64,000 bases of DNA from Pseudomonas migulae (GTDB lineage Bacteria > Pseudomonadota > Gammaproteobacteria > Pseudomonadales > Pseudomonadaceae), in assembly GCF_024169315.1 (NCBI RefSeq), contig NZ_JALJWR010000001.1, positions 1,137,501 to 1,201,500 on the forward strand, read 5' to 3'. The number at the start of each line of letters is the position of its first letter. The first letter of the stretch is position 1. The notes below the pieces were generated by a model. That model worked only from the letters and a program-made list of their open reading frames with translations, was not told where the DNA came from and did no database searches. The position numbers were made by a program, and so were the translations under genes. This document shows positions 6,535 through 16,515 of the stretch, in pieces.

Positions 6535-8467
6535 TATCCGCCTGCTGATCGTCGATGACAACGTCGCCACGCGCTACGCCCTGCGTCGACGTCTGGAACC
6601 GCATGGATACGTCGTGCTCGAAACGGGCACCGGTGGCGACGGGCTCGCCCTGATCGACAGCGAGTTCATCGACGCGCTGATCCTCGACGTCAACCTGCCG
6701 GACATGAGCGGCTTCGACATTGTGCGCAAACTGCGTTCCGAAGCCGCCACCGCCCTGCTCCCGGTCATCCACGTGTCCGCCGCGTCCATCCAGACCGGCG
6801 ACATCATCACCGGCCTGGACGCCGGCGCCGACGCCTACCTGATCCACCCCGTGGACCCGGATGTGTTGCTAGCGACCTTGCGCACGCTGCTGCGGGTGCG
6901 CGATACCGAAAACGCCCTGCGTGAAAGCGAAGCGCGTTTTCGCGAGATTTTCGTCAACGTCTCGGCGCCCATCGCCGTGCTGGATGCACAGTTCAAGGTG
7001 CATGAATGCAACCACGCGTTCGCCCGACTGATCCAGAACAATCGCGACCCGGACGCCCTGCGCGAGTGCTTCGCCGACCAGCAGGAGCTGATCCTCGATG
7101 AACTGCGCTTGCGCCTGACCGCTGGCGAGCGCTGGAAAGGCACGCTGAACATGCGGGTCGAAGGTGAGCTGCGGGAAACCGAGTGGCAGATCTCGCCCTA
7201 TCGCACGCCGGAGCTGAGCCTGGTGTTCGTTGAGGACGTCACCGAACATCGCCACCGAGAACGCTCGCACCTGGCACGGCTGGATGATGCGACGTCGCAG
7301 CTGGAACATGAAATCGCCGAACGGGTGCGTACCGAAGCGCAGTTGCTGCAAGTGCAGAAGATGGATGCGCTGGGCAAGCTCACCGGTGGCATCGCCCATG
7401 ACTTCAACAACCTGCTGACCGGCATCATCACCAGCCTGGAACTGATCCAGAAACGCGTCGCCAGCGGGCGCAGTGACAAGGTCGTTCTTTACGCCGAAGC
7501 GGCGCTGAACTCGGCCACCAGTGCCGCTTCGCTGACCCATCGCCTACTGGCCTTTGCCCGCCAGCAACCGCTCGATACCCGGCCGGTGGACATCAACGAA
7601 CACATCCGTTCGCTGGAAGAATTGCTGGTGCGCACCATCGGCGAACACATCGCACTGAAACTCGAACTGACTTCCAAAGCCGCGATTGCGCTGGTCGATC
7701 CGATTCAACTGGAAAGTGCGGTGCTGAATCTGGTGATCAACGCCCGGGATGCGCTGCCCCAGGGCGGCAATATCTGGGTCAGCACTTACGCGGCGTACTC
7801 CCACGGGGACCCGAAACTGGCGGACGGGGCGTACGTCGCGCTGTCGGTGCGCGACGACGGGACCGGCATCGAACACAACGTGATCGACAAGGTATTCGAC
7901 CCGTTTTTCACCACCAAGCCGCTGGGCCAGGGCACTGGCCTGGGGCTGTCGAGTATTTACGGGTTCGCCCGGCAATCCGGGGGCGACGCGCATATCCGGA
8001 GTGTGGCGCGACGCGGCACCGAAGTGACGATCATGCTGCCTGCTTCGGCTGATCCGACCACCGCTGAAGAGGAACCGTCAACCGTGGACCCGCAAGGCTC
8101 GGGCGAGCATGTGCTGATCGTCGAAGACATGCCGGCGGTGCGCATGTTCGTTGCCGAAGTGCTGGTGGATGCGGGTTATCGCTGCACGCAGGTCGGCGAT
8201 ATCGAGGGTGCGCTGGAACGCCTGCAAAACGACCCGTCCATCAGTCTGATGCTGACGGACGTGGGCCTGCCGCGCATGAACGGCCGGGAACTGGCGGACG
8301 TCGCCCGTGGCTGGCGCGCAGGGCTGCCGATCCTGTTCATGACCGGCTACGCGGAAAACGCCCTCAATCGTCAGGTGTTTCTTGGCGACGGCATGGACAT
8401 GCTGATCAAACCGTTCCAGATCAGCGAATTGCTGGACAAGGTTCGCCGCACGCTCGACTGCGCCTGA
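6524..8467 (+). CDS. hybrid histidine kinase (REC-PAS-HisKA-HATPase-REC)
   Basis: 647 residues. A receiver domain at 5-120 has its phospho-aspartate in LILDVNLPDMSG (Asp55) and the acidic pair DD near residue 11. A PAS domain follows (about 133-240), then a short coiled coil, HisKA with GGIAHDFNNLLTGI, HATPase (NLVINARDALPQGG, DDGTGIEHN, GTGLGLSSIYGF) and a second receiver near 530-645 (LMLTDVGLPRMNG). The start overlaps the upstream kinase gene. It closes the six-gene stressosome operon. There is no DNA-binding domain, so the final output must be encoded elsewhere. Confidence 0.92.
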   Translation: MKRDIRLLIVDDNVATRYALRRRLEPHGYVVLETGTGGDGLALIDSEFIDALILDVNLPDMSGFDIVRKLRSEAATALLPVIHVSAASIQTGDIITGLDAGADAYLIHPVDPDVLLATLRTLLRVRDTENALRESEARFREIFVNVSAPIAVLDAQFKVHECNHAFARLIQNNRDPDALRECFADQQELILDELRLRLTAGERWKGTLNMRVEGELRETEWQISPYRTPELSLVFVEDVTEHRHRERSHLARLDDATSQLEHEIAERVRTEAQLLQVQKMDALGKLTGGIAHDFNNLLTGIITSLELIQKRVASGRSDKVVLYAEAALNSATSAASLTHRLLAFARQQPLDTRPVDINEHIRSLEELLVRTIGEHIALKLELTSKAAIALVDPIQLESAVLNLVINARDALPQGGNIWVSTYAAYSHGDPKLADGAYVALSVRDDGTGIEHNVIDKVFDPFFTTKPLGQGTGLGLSSIYGFARQSGGDAHIRSVARRGTEVTIMLPASADPTTAEEEPSTVDPQGSGEHVLIVEDMPAVRMFVAEVLVDAGYRCTQVGDIEGALERLQNDPSISLMLTDVGLPRMNGRELADVARGWRAGLPILFMTGYAENALNRQVFLGDGMDMLIKPFQISELLDKVRRTLDCA

Positions 8468-8476
8468 TAGACCGCC

Positions 8477-8614
8477 ATCGCGGGCAAGCCCGCTCCCACA
8501 GGTGATTTGTGAACGCAGCAAATCCCTGTGGGAGCAGGCTTGCCTTGCAACGTAGAATCTCCCACAGGTTTTGTGAACGCCGCGAATCCCTGTGGGAGCG
8601 GGCTTGCCCGCGAT
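8477..8614. repeat. cluster of three REP units with an internal duplication
   Basis: Full units lie at 8477-8502 (inverted) and 8589-8614, and a degenerate unit at 8525-8544 reads GGGAGCAGGCTTGCC. The stretch TTTGTGAACGC...AATCCCTGTGGGAGC occurs twice (from about 8506 and 8570), showing that a unit plus its spacer was duplicated. It lies between convergent genes. Confidence 0.85.
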
Positions 8615-8639
8615 GGGGCCAGCAAAGGCACCCCATCTC

Positions 8640-11276
8640 TCAAGCGACCCCAAGCACCCGAGCCAAAAACGGCGCCGTCCGGCTCTTTTTGCTCTTGGCG
8701 ACTTTCTGTGGCGTACCCGCCACCACAATCCTGCCGCCCTGATCCCCTGCCCCCGGCCCGATGTCGATCACCCAATCACTCTGCGCCACCACGCGCATTT
8801 CATGCTCGACGACAATCACCGTGTGCCCCGCCACGACCAGCGTATTCAACTGTTCGAGCAAACGATCGACGTCTCGCGGATGCAAGCCGGTGGTCGGCTC
8901 GTCGAGCACATACAAGGTCGCGCCGCGCTGGTTGCGTTGCAGTTCGGTGGCCAGTTTGATGCGCTGGGCTTCGCCGCCAGACAACTCGGTCGCCGGCTGC
9001 CCGAGACGCAGATAACCCAGGCCGATATCCCGCAGCACTTCCAGCGAGCGACGGATACCCGGTTGCTCAGCAAACACCGTGACCGCTTCGTCCACCGTCA
9101 ACCGCAACACCTGGGCAATGTTCAAACCCTGCCAGGTAATCGCCAGCGTTTCCGGGTTGTAGCGTGCGCCGTGGCACGTCGGGCATGGCGCGTAGACGCT
9201 GGGCATGAACAGCAACTCGACGCTGACGAAGCCTTCGCCTTCGCAGGTCGGGCAGCGGCCCTTGGCAACGTTGAAGGAGAACTGACCGGCATCGTAGCCT
9301 GCCTTCTGCGCCTCGGCTGTCGCGGCGTACAGCTTGCGCACGCTGTCGAACAGCCCGGTGTAGGTCGCCAGATTCGAGCGCGGCGTGCGGCCGATGGGTT
9401 TCTGATCGACTTGCACCAGACGCTTGATCGATTCCAGCCCAGCACTGACCTGGCCGCCACTGACTTGCGGTGCATCGTCTTCCAGGCTCAGCTCTTCGGG
9501 TTCGCTGCCACTCGCCCCACGCCCGAGATGTGCGCCCACCAGTTCCAGCAGCGCCTGGCTGACCAGGCTTGATTTACCGGAACCCGACACGCCGGTCACC
9601 GACGTGAAACAGCCCAGCGGAAACTCGACACTGAGATCGTCCAGGTTGTTGCGGGTGATGCCCTCCAGCCGCAACCAGTCCGTCGGCTTGCGGCTGGTTC
9701 GCGGCTGACGGACCTCATCGGCGAACAGGTACGCGCGCGTCTGCGAGTTCGTCACGTCGGCCAGACCTTGCGGCGGCCCGCTGTACAGGATGCGACCGCC
9801 ATGCTCGCCCGCCTCCGGCCCCACATCGATCAGCCAGTCGGCGCGGCGCATGGTTTCCAGATCGTGCTCGACCACGAACAACGTATTGCCGGCCGCTTTC
9901 AAGCGTTGCAGGGCTTCGAACAGCGCTTCGCCATCCGCCGGGTGCAAACCGGCCGACGGTTCATCCAGCACGTAAATCACCCCGAACAACTGCGAGCCCA
10001 GTTGCGTCGCCAGGCGCAAGCGTTGCAGCTCACCGGACGACAGCGTCGGCGTGCTGCGCTCCAGCGCCAGATAACCGAGCCCCAGATCGGTCAGCGTGCT
10101 GACCCGCTCCAGCAAATCCTGAGCGATCCGCTGCGCGGCCAGGCGCTTTTCCACCGACAGGTTGGGCGTGTGGCGCACATCCGGCGCGTTGGCATGACCA
10201 CTGGCACCGTGGGCGACTCGATGCTCACGGGCCTCGCGGGTCTGGTCGTGGGTCAAGACCTCGCCCGCCTCATCGGCCTGTTCGAGGTAACTGTGCGCCG
10301 CCACCGGCTTCAAGACTTCGGCCACTTGCAGCAATGGCATTTGCGACAACTCGCCGATGTCGTAGCCGGCGAATGTCACCGACAACGCCTCGCGCTTGAG
10401 CCGTTTGCCGTCGCACACCGGGCAAGGGCTACCGAGCATGAATTGCGAGACACGCTTCTTCATCAGTGCACTTTGCGAATGGGTAAACGTGTGCAGGATG
10501 TAGCGCCGGGCACCGGTGAACGTGCCCTGATAACTCGGCTCCATTTTGCGTTTGAGCGCGACTCGGGTTTCTTCCGGCGTGAGCCCGGCATACACCGGAA
10601 CGGTCGGGGTTTCCTCGGTGAAGAGAATCCAGTCGCGCTGCTTTTTCGGCAGATCGCGCCAGGGTTTGTCGACGTCATAGCCCATGGTCACGAGGATGTC
10701 CCGCAGGTTCTGTCCCTGCCACGCAGTGGGCCAGGAAGCGACCGCACGCTGGCGAATGGTCAGGCTCGGGTCCGGGACCATCAGCGCTTCGGTGACTTCA
10801 TACACCCGCCCCAGGCCATGGCATTCAGGGCAAGCGCCCTGGGGTGTGTTGGGCGAAAAGTCTTCGGCGTACAGCATCGGCTGCCCCGGCGGATAACTGC
10901 CGGCGCGGGAGTACAGCATGCGGATCAGGCTCGACAACGTCGTTACGCTGCCCACCGAAGACCGCGTGCTCGGCGTGCCCCGCTGTTGTTGCAAGGCGAC
11001 CGCCGGTGGCAGGCCTTCGATGGAATCGACATCCGGCACGCCGACCTGATCGATCAGGCGCCGCGCATACGGCGCCACGGACTCGAAATAGCGCCGCTGC
11101 GCTTCGGCGTACAGGGTCGAGAAGGCCAGGGATGATTTTCCCGAACCGGATACGCCGGTGAAGACCACCAACGCATCACGCGGGATATCGACGTCGATGT
11201 TCTTGAGGTTGTGTTCGCGGGCACCGCGCACTCTGACCATGCCGGAGGGAGGATTGGGAATGCGCTTGGAAGTCAT
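8640..11276 (-). CDS. uvrA: UvrA-family excinuclease ABC subunit A paralogue
   Basis: 878 residues, shorter than housekeeping UvrA (about 940). Two ABC ATPase modules carry Walker [11 protein letters not shown] near residue 41 and again in the C-terminal half, with signatures [17 protein letters not shown] and [15 protein letters not shown]. Zinc-binding CxxC pairs are visible ([32 protein letters not shown]). UvrA binds damaged DNA and hands it to UvrB in nucleotide excision repair. Paralogues of this size are often UvrA2-type proteins linked to tolerance of DNA-binding drugs; which role applies here cannot be decided. It stands alone, with REP units downstream. Confidence 0.88.
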   Translation of the reverse strand: MTSKRIPNPPSGMVRVRGAREHNLKNIDVDIPRDALVVFTGVSGSGKSSLAFSTLYAEAQRRYFESVAPYARRLIDQVGVPDVDSIEGLPPAVALQQQRGTPSTRSSVGSVTTLSSLIRMLYSRAGSYPPGQPMLYAEDFSPNTPQGACPECHGLGRVYEVTEALMVPDPSLTIRQRAVASWPTAWQGQNLRDILVTMGYDVDKPWRDLPKKQRDWILFTEETPTVPVYAGLTPEETRVALKRKMEPSYQGTFTGARRYILHTFTHSQSALMKKRVSQFMLGSPCPVCDGKRLKREALSVTFAGYDIGELSQMPLLQVAEVLKPVAAHSYLEQADEAGEVLTHDQTREAREHRVAHGASGHANAPDVRHTPNLSVEKRLAAQRIAQDLLERVSTLTDLGLGYLALERSTPTLSSGELQRLRLATQLGSQLFGVIYVLDEPSAGLHPADGEALFEALQRLKAAGNTLFVVEHDLETMRRADWLIDVGPEAGEHGGRILYSGPPQGLADVTNSQTRAYLFADEVRQPRTSRKPTDWLRLEGITRNNLDDLSVEFPLGCFTSVTGVSGSGKSSLVSQALLELVGAHLGRGASGSEPEELSLEDDAPQVSGGQVSAGLESIKRLVQVDQKPIGRTPRSNLATYTGLFDSVRKLYAATAEAQKAGYDAGQFSFNVAKGRCPTCEGEGFVSVELLFMPSVYAPCPTCHGARYNPETLAITWQGLNIAQVLRLTVDEAVTVFAEQPGIRRSLEVLRDIGLGYLRLGQPATELSGGEAQRIKLATELQRNQRGATLYVLDEPTTGLHPRDVDRLLEQLNTLVVAGHTVIVVEHEMRVVAQSDWVIDIGPGAGDQGGRIVVAGTPQKVAKSKKSRTAPFLARVLGVA

Positions 11277-11299
11277 GGGGTGCCTTGAATGTTGATGGT

Positions 11300-11328
11300 G
11301 ATCGTTCCCACGCAGAGTGGGAACGATC
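11300..11328. repeat. 12-bp inverted repeat GATCGTTCCCAC
   Basis: Perfect arms GATCGTTCCCAC and GTGGGAACGATC enclose GCAGA. It lies between the kinase stop and the UvrA-like start on the minus strand. No T-run follows, so it looks like a dispersed intergenic repeat rather than a canonical terminator. Confidence 0.7.
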
Positions 11329-11335
11329 CATTAAG

Positions 11336-13447
11336 TTAGCCATTGAGGACTGTGCGAACCATCCGGGTCAGTGCCTCGGGGCTATAGGGTTTGCTCAGCA
11401 AAAACGTGTCGGGGCTGAGTTGGTGATTGCGCGAAATAATGTCACGGGTGTGGCCCGACGTGAACAGCACCGCCACCGGTGGCGTCTGCACTTTGGCCCA
11501 GGCCGCCAGGTCCGAACTCTTGATCAACCCGGGCATGACCACGTCGGTGAAGATCAACTCCACCGCCAGGCCGTCCAGCAACATCTGCATGGCGGCATCG
11601 CCGTTGGCAGCGGTCAGGACTTGATAGCCTTCTTCACGCAACAACTCCACGGCGGAGCTGCGCACCGCTTCATTGTCCTCGACCACCAGGATGGTTTCGT
11701 GGCCGCCGCGCTGCGGTGTGTCATGGTTCGCTGTTTCACTGAGCAGGGGTCGCAGGCTCCGCGGGAAATACAGCTGCACCCGAGTGCCCTGCCCCTCGAC
11801 GCTGGACATCTCGATGTGCCCGCCACTCTGCTTGACGAAACCGAACACCATGCTCAGCCCCAACCCCGTCCCCTGGCCATCGGCCTTGGTGGTGAAAAAC
11901 GGTTCGAACGCTTGCGCGAGCACTTGCGGCGACATGCCGGCGCCCGTATCGGCCACGGCGACGCGGACATAATCGCCCGCCGAAATCCCTTTGCCTGCGC
12001 AGAACTGGCGGTCGAGTTCGACGTTCTCGGCGCTCAGTTCAATGATCCCTTCACCCTGCATGGCGTCACGGGCATTGATGGCCAGATTGAGAATCGCGTT
12101 TTCCAGTTGATTGCGATCGACGTTGATGTACCAGGACGCTTGAGGCAGCCGCACATCAATCTGGATGGTTTCGCCCAATGCCCGTTGCAACAGCTCGCCG
12201 AGGCCTTCGAAGATTTGCCGTGGGTCGCACACGGCTGGCGACAGCGGCTGACGGCGGGCGAACGCGAGCAATTGCGAGGACAGCTTCGCGCCACGCTCCA
12301 CCGCCGCAATCGATGCGCTGACCCGGCGCTGCACGTTGGCATTGTCCGGCTCATGCCGCGCCAGCAAGTGCAGGTTGCCGGCGATCACCTGCAGCAGGTT
12401 ATTGAAGTCATGGGCCACGCCCCCCGTGAGTCCGCCGATGGCTTCGAGTTTCTGTGACTGGCGCAATTGTTCTTCCGCCGCCAGCCGCGCTTCGACTTCG
12501 TCGGCGACACGCTGCTCCAGGTTTCGGGTGAACTTGAGCAGAGATTCTTCGGCGGTCTTACGTTCGTGGATGTCGATCAACACCCCGGGAAAGCGGAACG
12601 GTTCGCCGTGCTCATCGAACTCGCAGCAACCGCTGGCCTGCACCCACAGGTAACTGCCGTCGGGGCGCAGCACACGATATTCGGCGTTGAAGGGCTCGCC
12701 GGTGCTGACGGATTGATTGACCTGCTCGTTGAGCCAGCTGCGGTCGTCGGGGTGAATTCGCGCTTCCGCGAAGTCCGTCGGCAAGTCGCCGAGGTTATAC
12801 CCGGCCGGATAGGAAAAGGTCCGGACAAAGCGCTCATCGCCGGAGAGCAGATTGCCCTTGATGTCCCAGACGAACGAGCCAAGCAAGGCACCGGCATTCA
12901 ACGCCAGGCGCACGCGCTCATTGTCGGCGCGGTAGGCGTCTTCGGCTTCCTGGCGGCGGCGCTCGGAAATTACATGGTCAGTGGTTTCGACCACCATCGC
13001 CATGACCCCGGCCGGCTGCCCCTCGTCATTGGCCACCGGGCTGTAATAGAGATCGAGCCAGACGTCTTCGGGGACGCCGTCGCGCAACAGCACCAGCTCT
13101 TTGTTGTGATAGGACAAGGTGCCGCCGGCCAGGCAGGTATCGACCACATGCCGGTTGAACTCGGCGACTTCCGGCCAGCCCAGTTCCACCGGAGAACCCA
13201 GCAGGTAAGGATGCCGGCCACCGGCAAACGACGAGTAGGCATCGTTGTAAATCATGTAGCCGGGGCGCCCCCACAGCATCACCATCGGCAGTGGCGAGGC
13301 GAGTAACAGCTGCACCGCGCTGCACAGGCTGGCGGGCCAGGTGTCGATGCTCCCCAGCTCGGTCAGGTTCCAGTCGAACGCGCGTATGCGTCCGGCCATT
13401 TCGCCGTACCATCCGGCACACCCGTGACTATCGTCTAGAAACTGCAT
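11336..13447 (-). CDS. PAS-domain hybrid histidine kinase/response regulator
   Basis: 703 residues without clear transmembrane segments. A PAS-like region at the N-terminus (about 20-165), a second PAS/PAC (about 185-310, ending EPFRFPGVLIDIHERK), a coiled coil, HisKA with GGVAHDFNNLLQVI, HATPase (NLAINARDAMQGEG, ADTGAGMSP, GTGLGLSMVFGF), and a C-terminal receiver (VEDNEAVRSS, FTDVVMPGLI). The cytosolic PAS sensors could read light, redox state or a ligand; none can be named. The start is uncertain because no good ribosome-binding site precedes the first ATG. Confidence 0.88.
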   Translation of the reverse strand: MQFLDDSHGCAGWYGEMAGRIRAFDWNLTELGSIDTWPASLCSAVQLLLASPLPMVMLWGRPGYMIYNDAYSSFAGGRHPYLLGSPVELGWPEVAEFNRHVVDTCLAGGTLSYHNKELVLLRDGVPEDVWLDLYYSPVANDEGQPAGVMAMVVETTDHVISERRRQEAEDAYRADNERVRLALNAGALLGSFVWDIKGNLLSGDERFVRTFSYPAGYNLGDLPTDFAEARIHPDDRSWLNEQVNQSVSTGEPFNAEYRVLRPDGSYLWVQASGCCEFDEHGEPFRFPGVLIDIHERKTAEESLLKFTRNLEQRVADEVEARLAAEEQLRQSQKLEAIGGLTGGVAHDFNNLLQVIAGNLHLLARHEPDNANVQRRVSASIAAVERGAKLSSQLLAFARRQPLSPAVCDPRQIFEGLGELLQRALGETIQIDVRLPQASWYINVDRNQLENAILNLAINARDAMQGEGIIELSAENVELDRQFCAGKGISAGDYVRVAVADTGAGMSPQVLAQAFEPFFTTKADGQGTGLGLSMVFGFVKQSGGHIEMSSVEGQGTRVQLYFPRSLRPLLSETANHDTPQRGGHETILVVEDNEAVRSSAVELLREEGYQVLTAANGDAAMQMLLDGLAVELIFTDVVMPGLIKSSDLAAWAKVQTPPVAVLFTSGHTRDIISRNHQLSPDTFLLSKPYSPEALTRMVRTVLNG

Positions 13448-13557
13448 CGACTGGTTCTGAGTCCTGTGATTGGCGCCCGATTGTTTCGAGCCTCGCAGCT
13501 GCCAATGGTTTCATAGAGGTTAGCTGATTCTTGCGGTAATCCGTGGCAGCCACAGAT

Positions 13558-13653
13558 CCCTGTGGGAGCGGGCTTGCCCGCGATGAGGGCCTGACAGTCA
13601 ACATTTTCATCGACTGCTACACCGCTATCGCGGGCAAACCCACTCCCACAGGG
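13558..13653. repeat. REPIN: inverted REP pair
   Basis: The left arm begins CCCTGTGGGAGCGGGCTTGCC and the right arm is its inverted copy with two substitutions (GCAAACCCACTCCC). The pair fills much of the gap between the kinase start and the GntR gene. Confidence 0.85.
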
Positions 13654-13679
13654 TGCAGCTTCAGATTCAAGATTGGTGG

Positions 13680-14369
13680 CTACACCTCGATCAGGTGCTT
13701 GAGCGGATGGTAGCCAGTTTTCAACGTGGCGGCGACGTCCAGGATCGCCTTCTCGATGCCATTCAAATGCATGCAGGTCAGTTCGATGGCGGCGCTCTGG
13801 TTGCCCGCCTCGATGTACTCGATCAGGCGCAGGTGTTCATCGTCGCGGCAGGCTTCGTGGCTGTCGTCATCCAGCGCGGCGGCGTACAGCGAGGCGCGGG
13901 AAATCAGCTTCTGGAACCAGTCCAGCAACACCGGGTTGTTCAGGCTTCTCGCGAGTTTGATGTGGAACTCGCCGAGCAGATGGATCAGCCGTTCGTGGTC
14001 GCCGCTGCGGTGCGCTTCATCCTCCAGCAGCAGGTGATCGCGCAAGTCCTGGGTCACCGCGGTATCACGCCGGCGACAGAGTTCGCTGACGATGCCGATC
14101 TCGACCAACCGCCGCGTTTCGAACAACGAACGAATCTCTTCGTCGCTGGGCAGCGACACCGACGCCCCTTTGTTGGGCTCGGTGGTGACCAGGCCATCCG
14201 CTTCCAATTGCTTGAGCGCGGCACGAACCGACGTGCGGCTGACATTGAAAAGCTCGGCCAGCGACGCCTCGCCGAGCTTCATGCCGGGACGCAACGAACG
14301 TTTGCTGATCGCCTCGTAAACCCCTTGGTAGACGCGGTCGACCGTGGTCTCCAGTTTCTTGTCGGTCAT
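13680..14369 (-). CDS. GntR-family transcriptional regulator (FCD subfamily)
   Basis: 229 residues. An N-terminal winged helix (about 8-75) carries LGEASLAELFNVSRTSVRAALKQLEADGLV, and a C-terminal FCD ligand-binding domain follows (about 85-215) with acidic and His residues such as LLEDEAHRSGDHERLIHLLGEFH that usually bind a metal and a small carboxylate. GGGAG lies seven bases before the ATG. It is transcribed away from the polyamine-type transporter operon and probably controls it. A near-palindrome ATTGCATACAAT in the shared intergenic region is a candidate operator. Confidence 0.9.
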   Translation of the reverse strand: MTDKKLETTVDRVYQGVYEAISKRSLRPGMKLGEASLAELFNVSRTSVRAALKQLEADGLVTTEPNKGASVSLPSDEEIRSLFETRRLVEIGIVSELCRRRDTAVTQDLRDHLLLEDEAHRSGDHERLIHLLGEFHIKLARSLNNPVLLDWFQKLISRASLYAAALDDDSHEACRDDEHLRLIEYIEAGNQSAAIELTCMHLNGIEKAILDVAATLKTGYHPLKHLIEV

Positions 14370-14478
14370 TTGAACACTCCCTTAGCGCTAAACAACCGGC
14401 CCCAGGCGAATGAGCAGCCTTTGAAAAAGGGGGTTGCACGAGCAGATTAATCCGGTTATTTGTAGATTGCATCCAGAT

Positions 14479-14490
14479 ATTGCATACAAT
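14479..14490 (+). promoter_or_regulatory. candidate GntR operator overlapping a -10 box
   Basis: ATTGCATACAAT is palindromic except at two central positions, and its right half TACAAT would serve as a -10 hexamer about 20 bases before the transporter ATG. ATTGCA occurs twice more nearby (14466 and 14500). FCD-type GntR proteins bind short inverted repeats of this kind. Inference from motif and position only. Confidence 0.4.
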
Positions 14491-14510
14491 AATTAGAGGA
14501 TTGCACCATT

Positions 14511-15596
14511 ATGGGTCAACCAATAGCAATCGAAGTGCGTAACGTCTCCAAGCGGTATTCCGACGATCCGGGGCTGGCTCCCGCCCTCGACAACGTTTCA
14601 GTCGACATTGCCGACAATGAATTCTTCACCCTGCTCGGCCCTTCCGGCTGCGGCAAAACCACCTTGTTGCGCACCATCGCCGGCTTCGAACACGTCAGCG
14701 ATGGCGAGATTCGTCTCGCTGGCGAGCCGGTCAATCATTTGCCGCCGTTCAAGCGTCGGGTCAACACCGTTTTCCAGAGTTACGCGCTGTTTCCGCACAT
14801 GACTGTCGCGCAGAATATCGCCTTCGGCCTCGAGATGCAGGGCCTTGATCACAAGGTTATTCCTCAGCGCGTCGATGAGATGCTGGCGCTGGTGCAGATG
14901 CAACACCTGGCCAGGCGCAAACCCGCCGAATTGTCCGGTGGTCAGCAACAACGCGTGGCGCTGGCCCGGGCGTTGGCGCCGAAACCGAAAGTGCTGTTGC
15001 TCGATGAACCGCTGTCGGCGCTGGACCTCAAGCTGCGCAAAGAGATGCAGGTCGAACTCAAGCGCGTGCAGAAGGAAGCCGGGATCACCTTCATTTTCGT
15101 CACTCACGATCAGGAAGAAGCCCTGACCTTGTCTGATCGCATCGCGGTGATGTCCGCCGGCAAGATCCTGCAGATCGGCACGCCCAACGATATCTACGAA
15201 CGGCCGCAGCATCAGTTCGTCGCACAGTTTATCGGTGACATCAATTTCCTGCCCGGCCACCTCAAGCGCGGCCAGCAGAACGAGAAACTCTTCGTGCCCA
15301 ACGGCATGCCGGTGGAAATCCCCTGCCCGGCCCAGGGCTTCGACGGCAGCAACGTGCAATTGGCGTTTCGCCCGGAACGCTCGCAACTGGTCGAACCGGA
15401 GCAACCGCATCACCTGCGCGGCGTGATCGAAGCCGTGTTGTATGTTGGGACCGCCACGCTCTATCAGTGCCGCTTGAACAACGACATCAAAGTCATGCTG
15501 CGCGAAAACAATGAAGGCCTGAACCGCGGTCGCGTGGTCGGTGATCGCGTCGCGGTCAACCTGCCGCCCCACGCCTGCCTGTTGATGGAGGCCTGA
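14511..15596 (+). CDS. polyamine-type ABC transporter ATP-binding protein (PotA-like)
   Basis: 361 residues. Walker A GPSGCGKTTL (about 43-52), Q-loop VFQSYALFPHMTV, signature LSGGQQQRVALARAL, Walker B VLLLDEPLSALD, H-loop FVTHDQEEAL, and a C-terminal TOBE domain (about 280-360). This is the spermidine/putrescine-importer ATPase layout. AGAGGA precedes the ATG. The permease gene starts one base after the stop. Confidence 0.92.
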   Translation: MGQPIAIEVRNVSKRYSDDPGLAPALDNVSVDIADNEFFTLLGPSGCGKTTLLRTIAGFEHVSDGEIRLAGEPVNHLPPFKRRVNTVFQSYALFPHMTVAQNIAFGLEMQGLDHKVIPQRVDEMLALVQMQHLARRKPAELSGGQQQRVALARALAPKPKVLLLDEPLSALDLKLRKEMQVELKRVQKEAGITFIFVTHDQEEALTLSDRIAVMSAGKILQIGTPNDIYERPQHQFVAQFIGDINFLPGHLKRGQQNEKLFVPNGMPVEIPCPAQGFDGSNVQLAFRPERSQLVEPEQPHHLRGVIEAVLYVGTATLYQCRLNNDIKVMLRENNEGLNRGRVVGDRVAVNLPPHACLLMEA

Positions 15597-15597
15597 G

Positions 15598-16515
15598 ATG
15601 AGCGTCAGCAGCACTTCTCCCGCTCTCAACCGCGCGCTGTTGCTCAGCCCGGTGGTGTTGACCTTGCTGGCGTTGATCGCCATCCCGTTGGGCATCATGG
15701 GCTACATCAGCCTGTTGCCGCGCAACGTGTATGGCGGTGTCGACTGGCAGGCCGACTGGCAATTGCAAAGTTACGTGCAACTGTTTTTCCAGGAAGGCTT
15801 CGACGGTGAACTGGAACTGAACTGGGTCTACGCCCAGGCGCTGCTGCGCTCGGTGTTCCAGGCCGGCGGCACGACGCTGTTGTGCTTCCTGTTCGGTTTC
15901 CCGGTGGCGTTGTGGATGTCGAGCCTGACCCCGCGCCGGCGCAACCTCATGGTCCTGCTGATCACCATTCCGTTCTGGACCAACCTGCTGATCCGCAACT
16001 ACGCGTGGCTGATCATCCTGCGCGAACACGGCTGGGTTGCCCAGAGCCTCAACGCGCTGTTCCCGCAGGCGGGTGGCATCACCCTGCTCTACAACGACTT
16101 CGCCGTCAGCGTCGGGCTGGTCTACAGCTTCCTGCCGTTCATGATTCTGCCGATCTACTCGACTCTGGAAAAACTCGACTGGCGCCTGGTGGAAGCCGCC
16201 TACGACCTGGGCGCCAATCGCTGGCATGCGCTGAAGCGGATCATCCTGCCGCTGTCGATGCCCGGCGTGATTGCCGGCGCGTTGCTGGTGTTCGTGCCGA
16301 GCCTCGGTGCCTTCATCACTCCGGCGATTCTCGGTGGTGGCAAGACGTTGATGATCGGCAACCTGATCCAGCAACAGTTCGGCACCGCGCGCAACTGGCC
16401 GCTGGGCAGTTCGCTGTCGTTCCTGCTGTTGGGGATTCTGCTGCTGTCCCTGGTGCTGTACGCGCTCTATAGCCGCAGTGCCGCCAAAACCCTTCGTCGG
16501 GGAGCCACCGCATGA
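15598..16515 (+). CDS. polyamine-type ABC transporter permease (PotB-like)
   Basis: 305 residues with about six transmembrane helices (first LLSPVVLTLLALIAIPLGIMG). The cytoplasmic EAA loop reads EAAYDLGANRWHALKRIILPLSMPGV, which docks on the ATPase. It overlaps the next permease by four bases (ATGA), so both permeases are made together. Substrate specificity cannot be deduced. Confidence 0.92.
   Translation: MSVSSTSPALNRALLLSPVVLTLLALIAIPLGIMGYISLLPRNVYGGVDWQADWQLQSYVQLFFQEGFDGELELNWVYAQALLRSVFQAGGTTLLCFLFGFPVALWMSSLTPRRRNLMVLLITIPFWTNLLIRNYAWLIILREHGWVAQSLNALFPQAGGITLLYNDFAVSVGLVYSFLPFMILPIYSTLEKLDWRLVEAAYDLGANRWHALKRIILPLSMPGVIAGALLVFVPSLGAFITPAILGGGKTLMIGNLIQQQFGTARNWPLGSSLSFLLLGILLLSLVLYALYSRSAAKTLRRGATA

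Noticed and set aside
8592..12457. Long plus-strand open frames opposite the UvrA-like and hybrid-kinase genes
   Set aside because: Their translations are rich in His, Gln and Arg, lack domains, and mirror the codon pattern of the well-supported minus-strand genes. They arise from high GC content.
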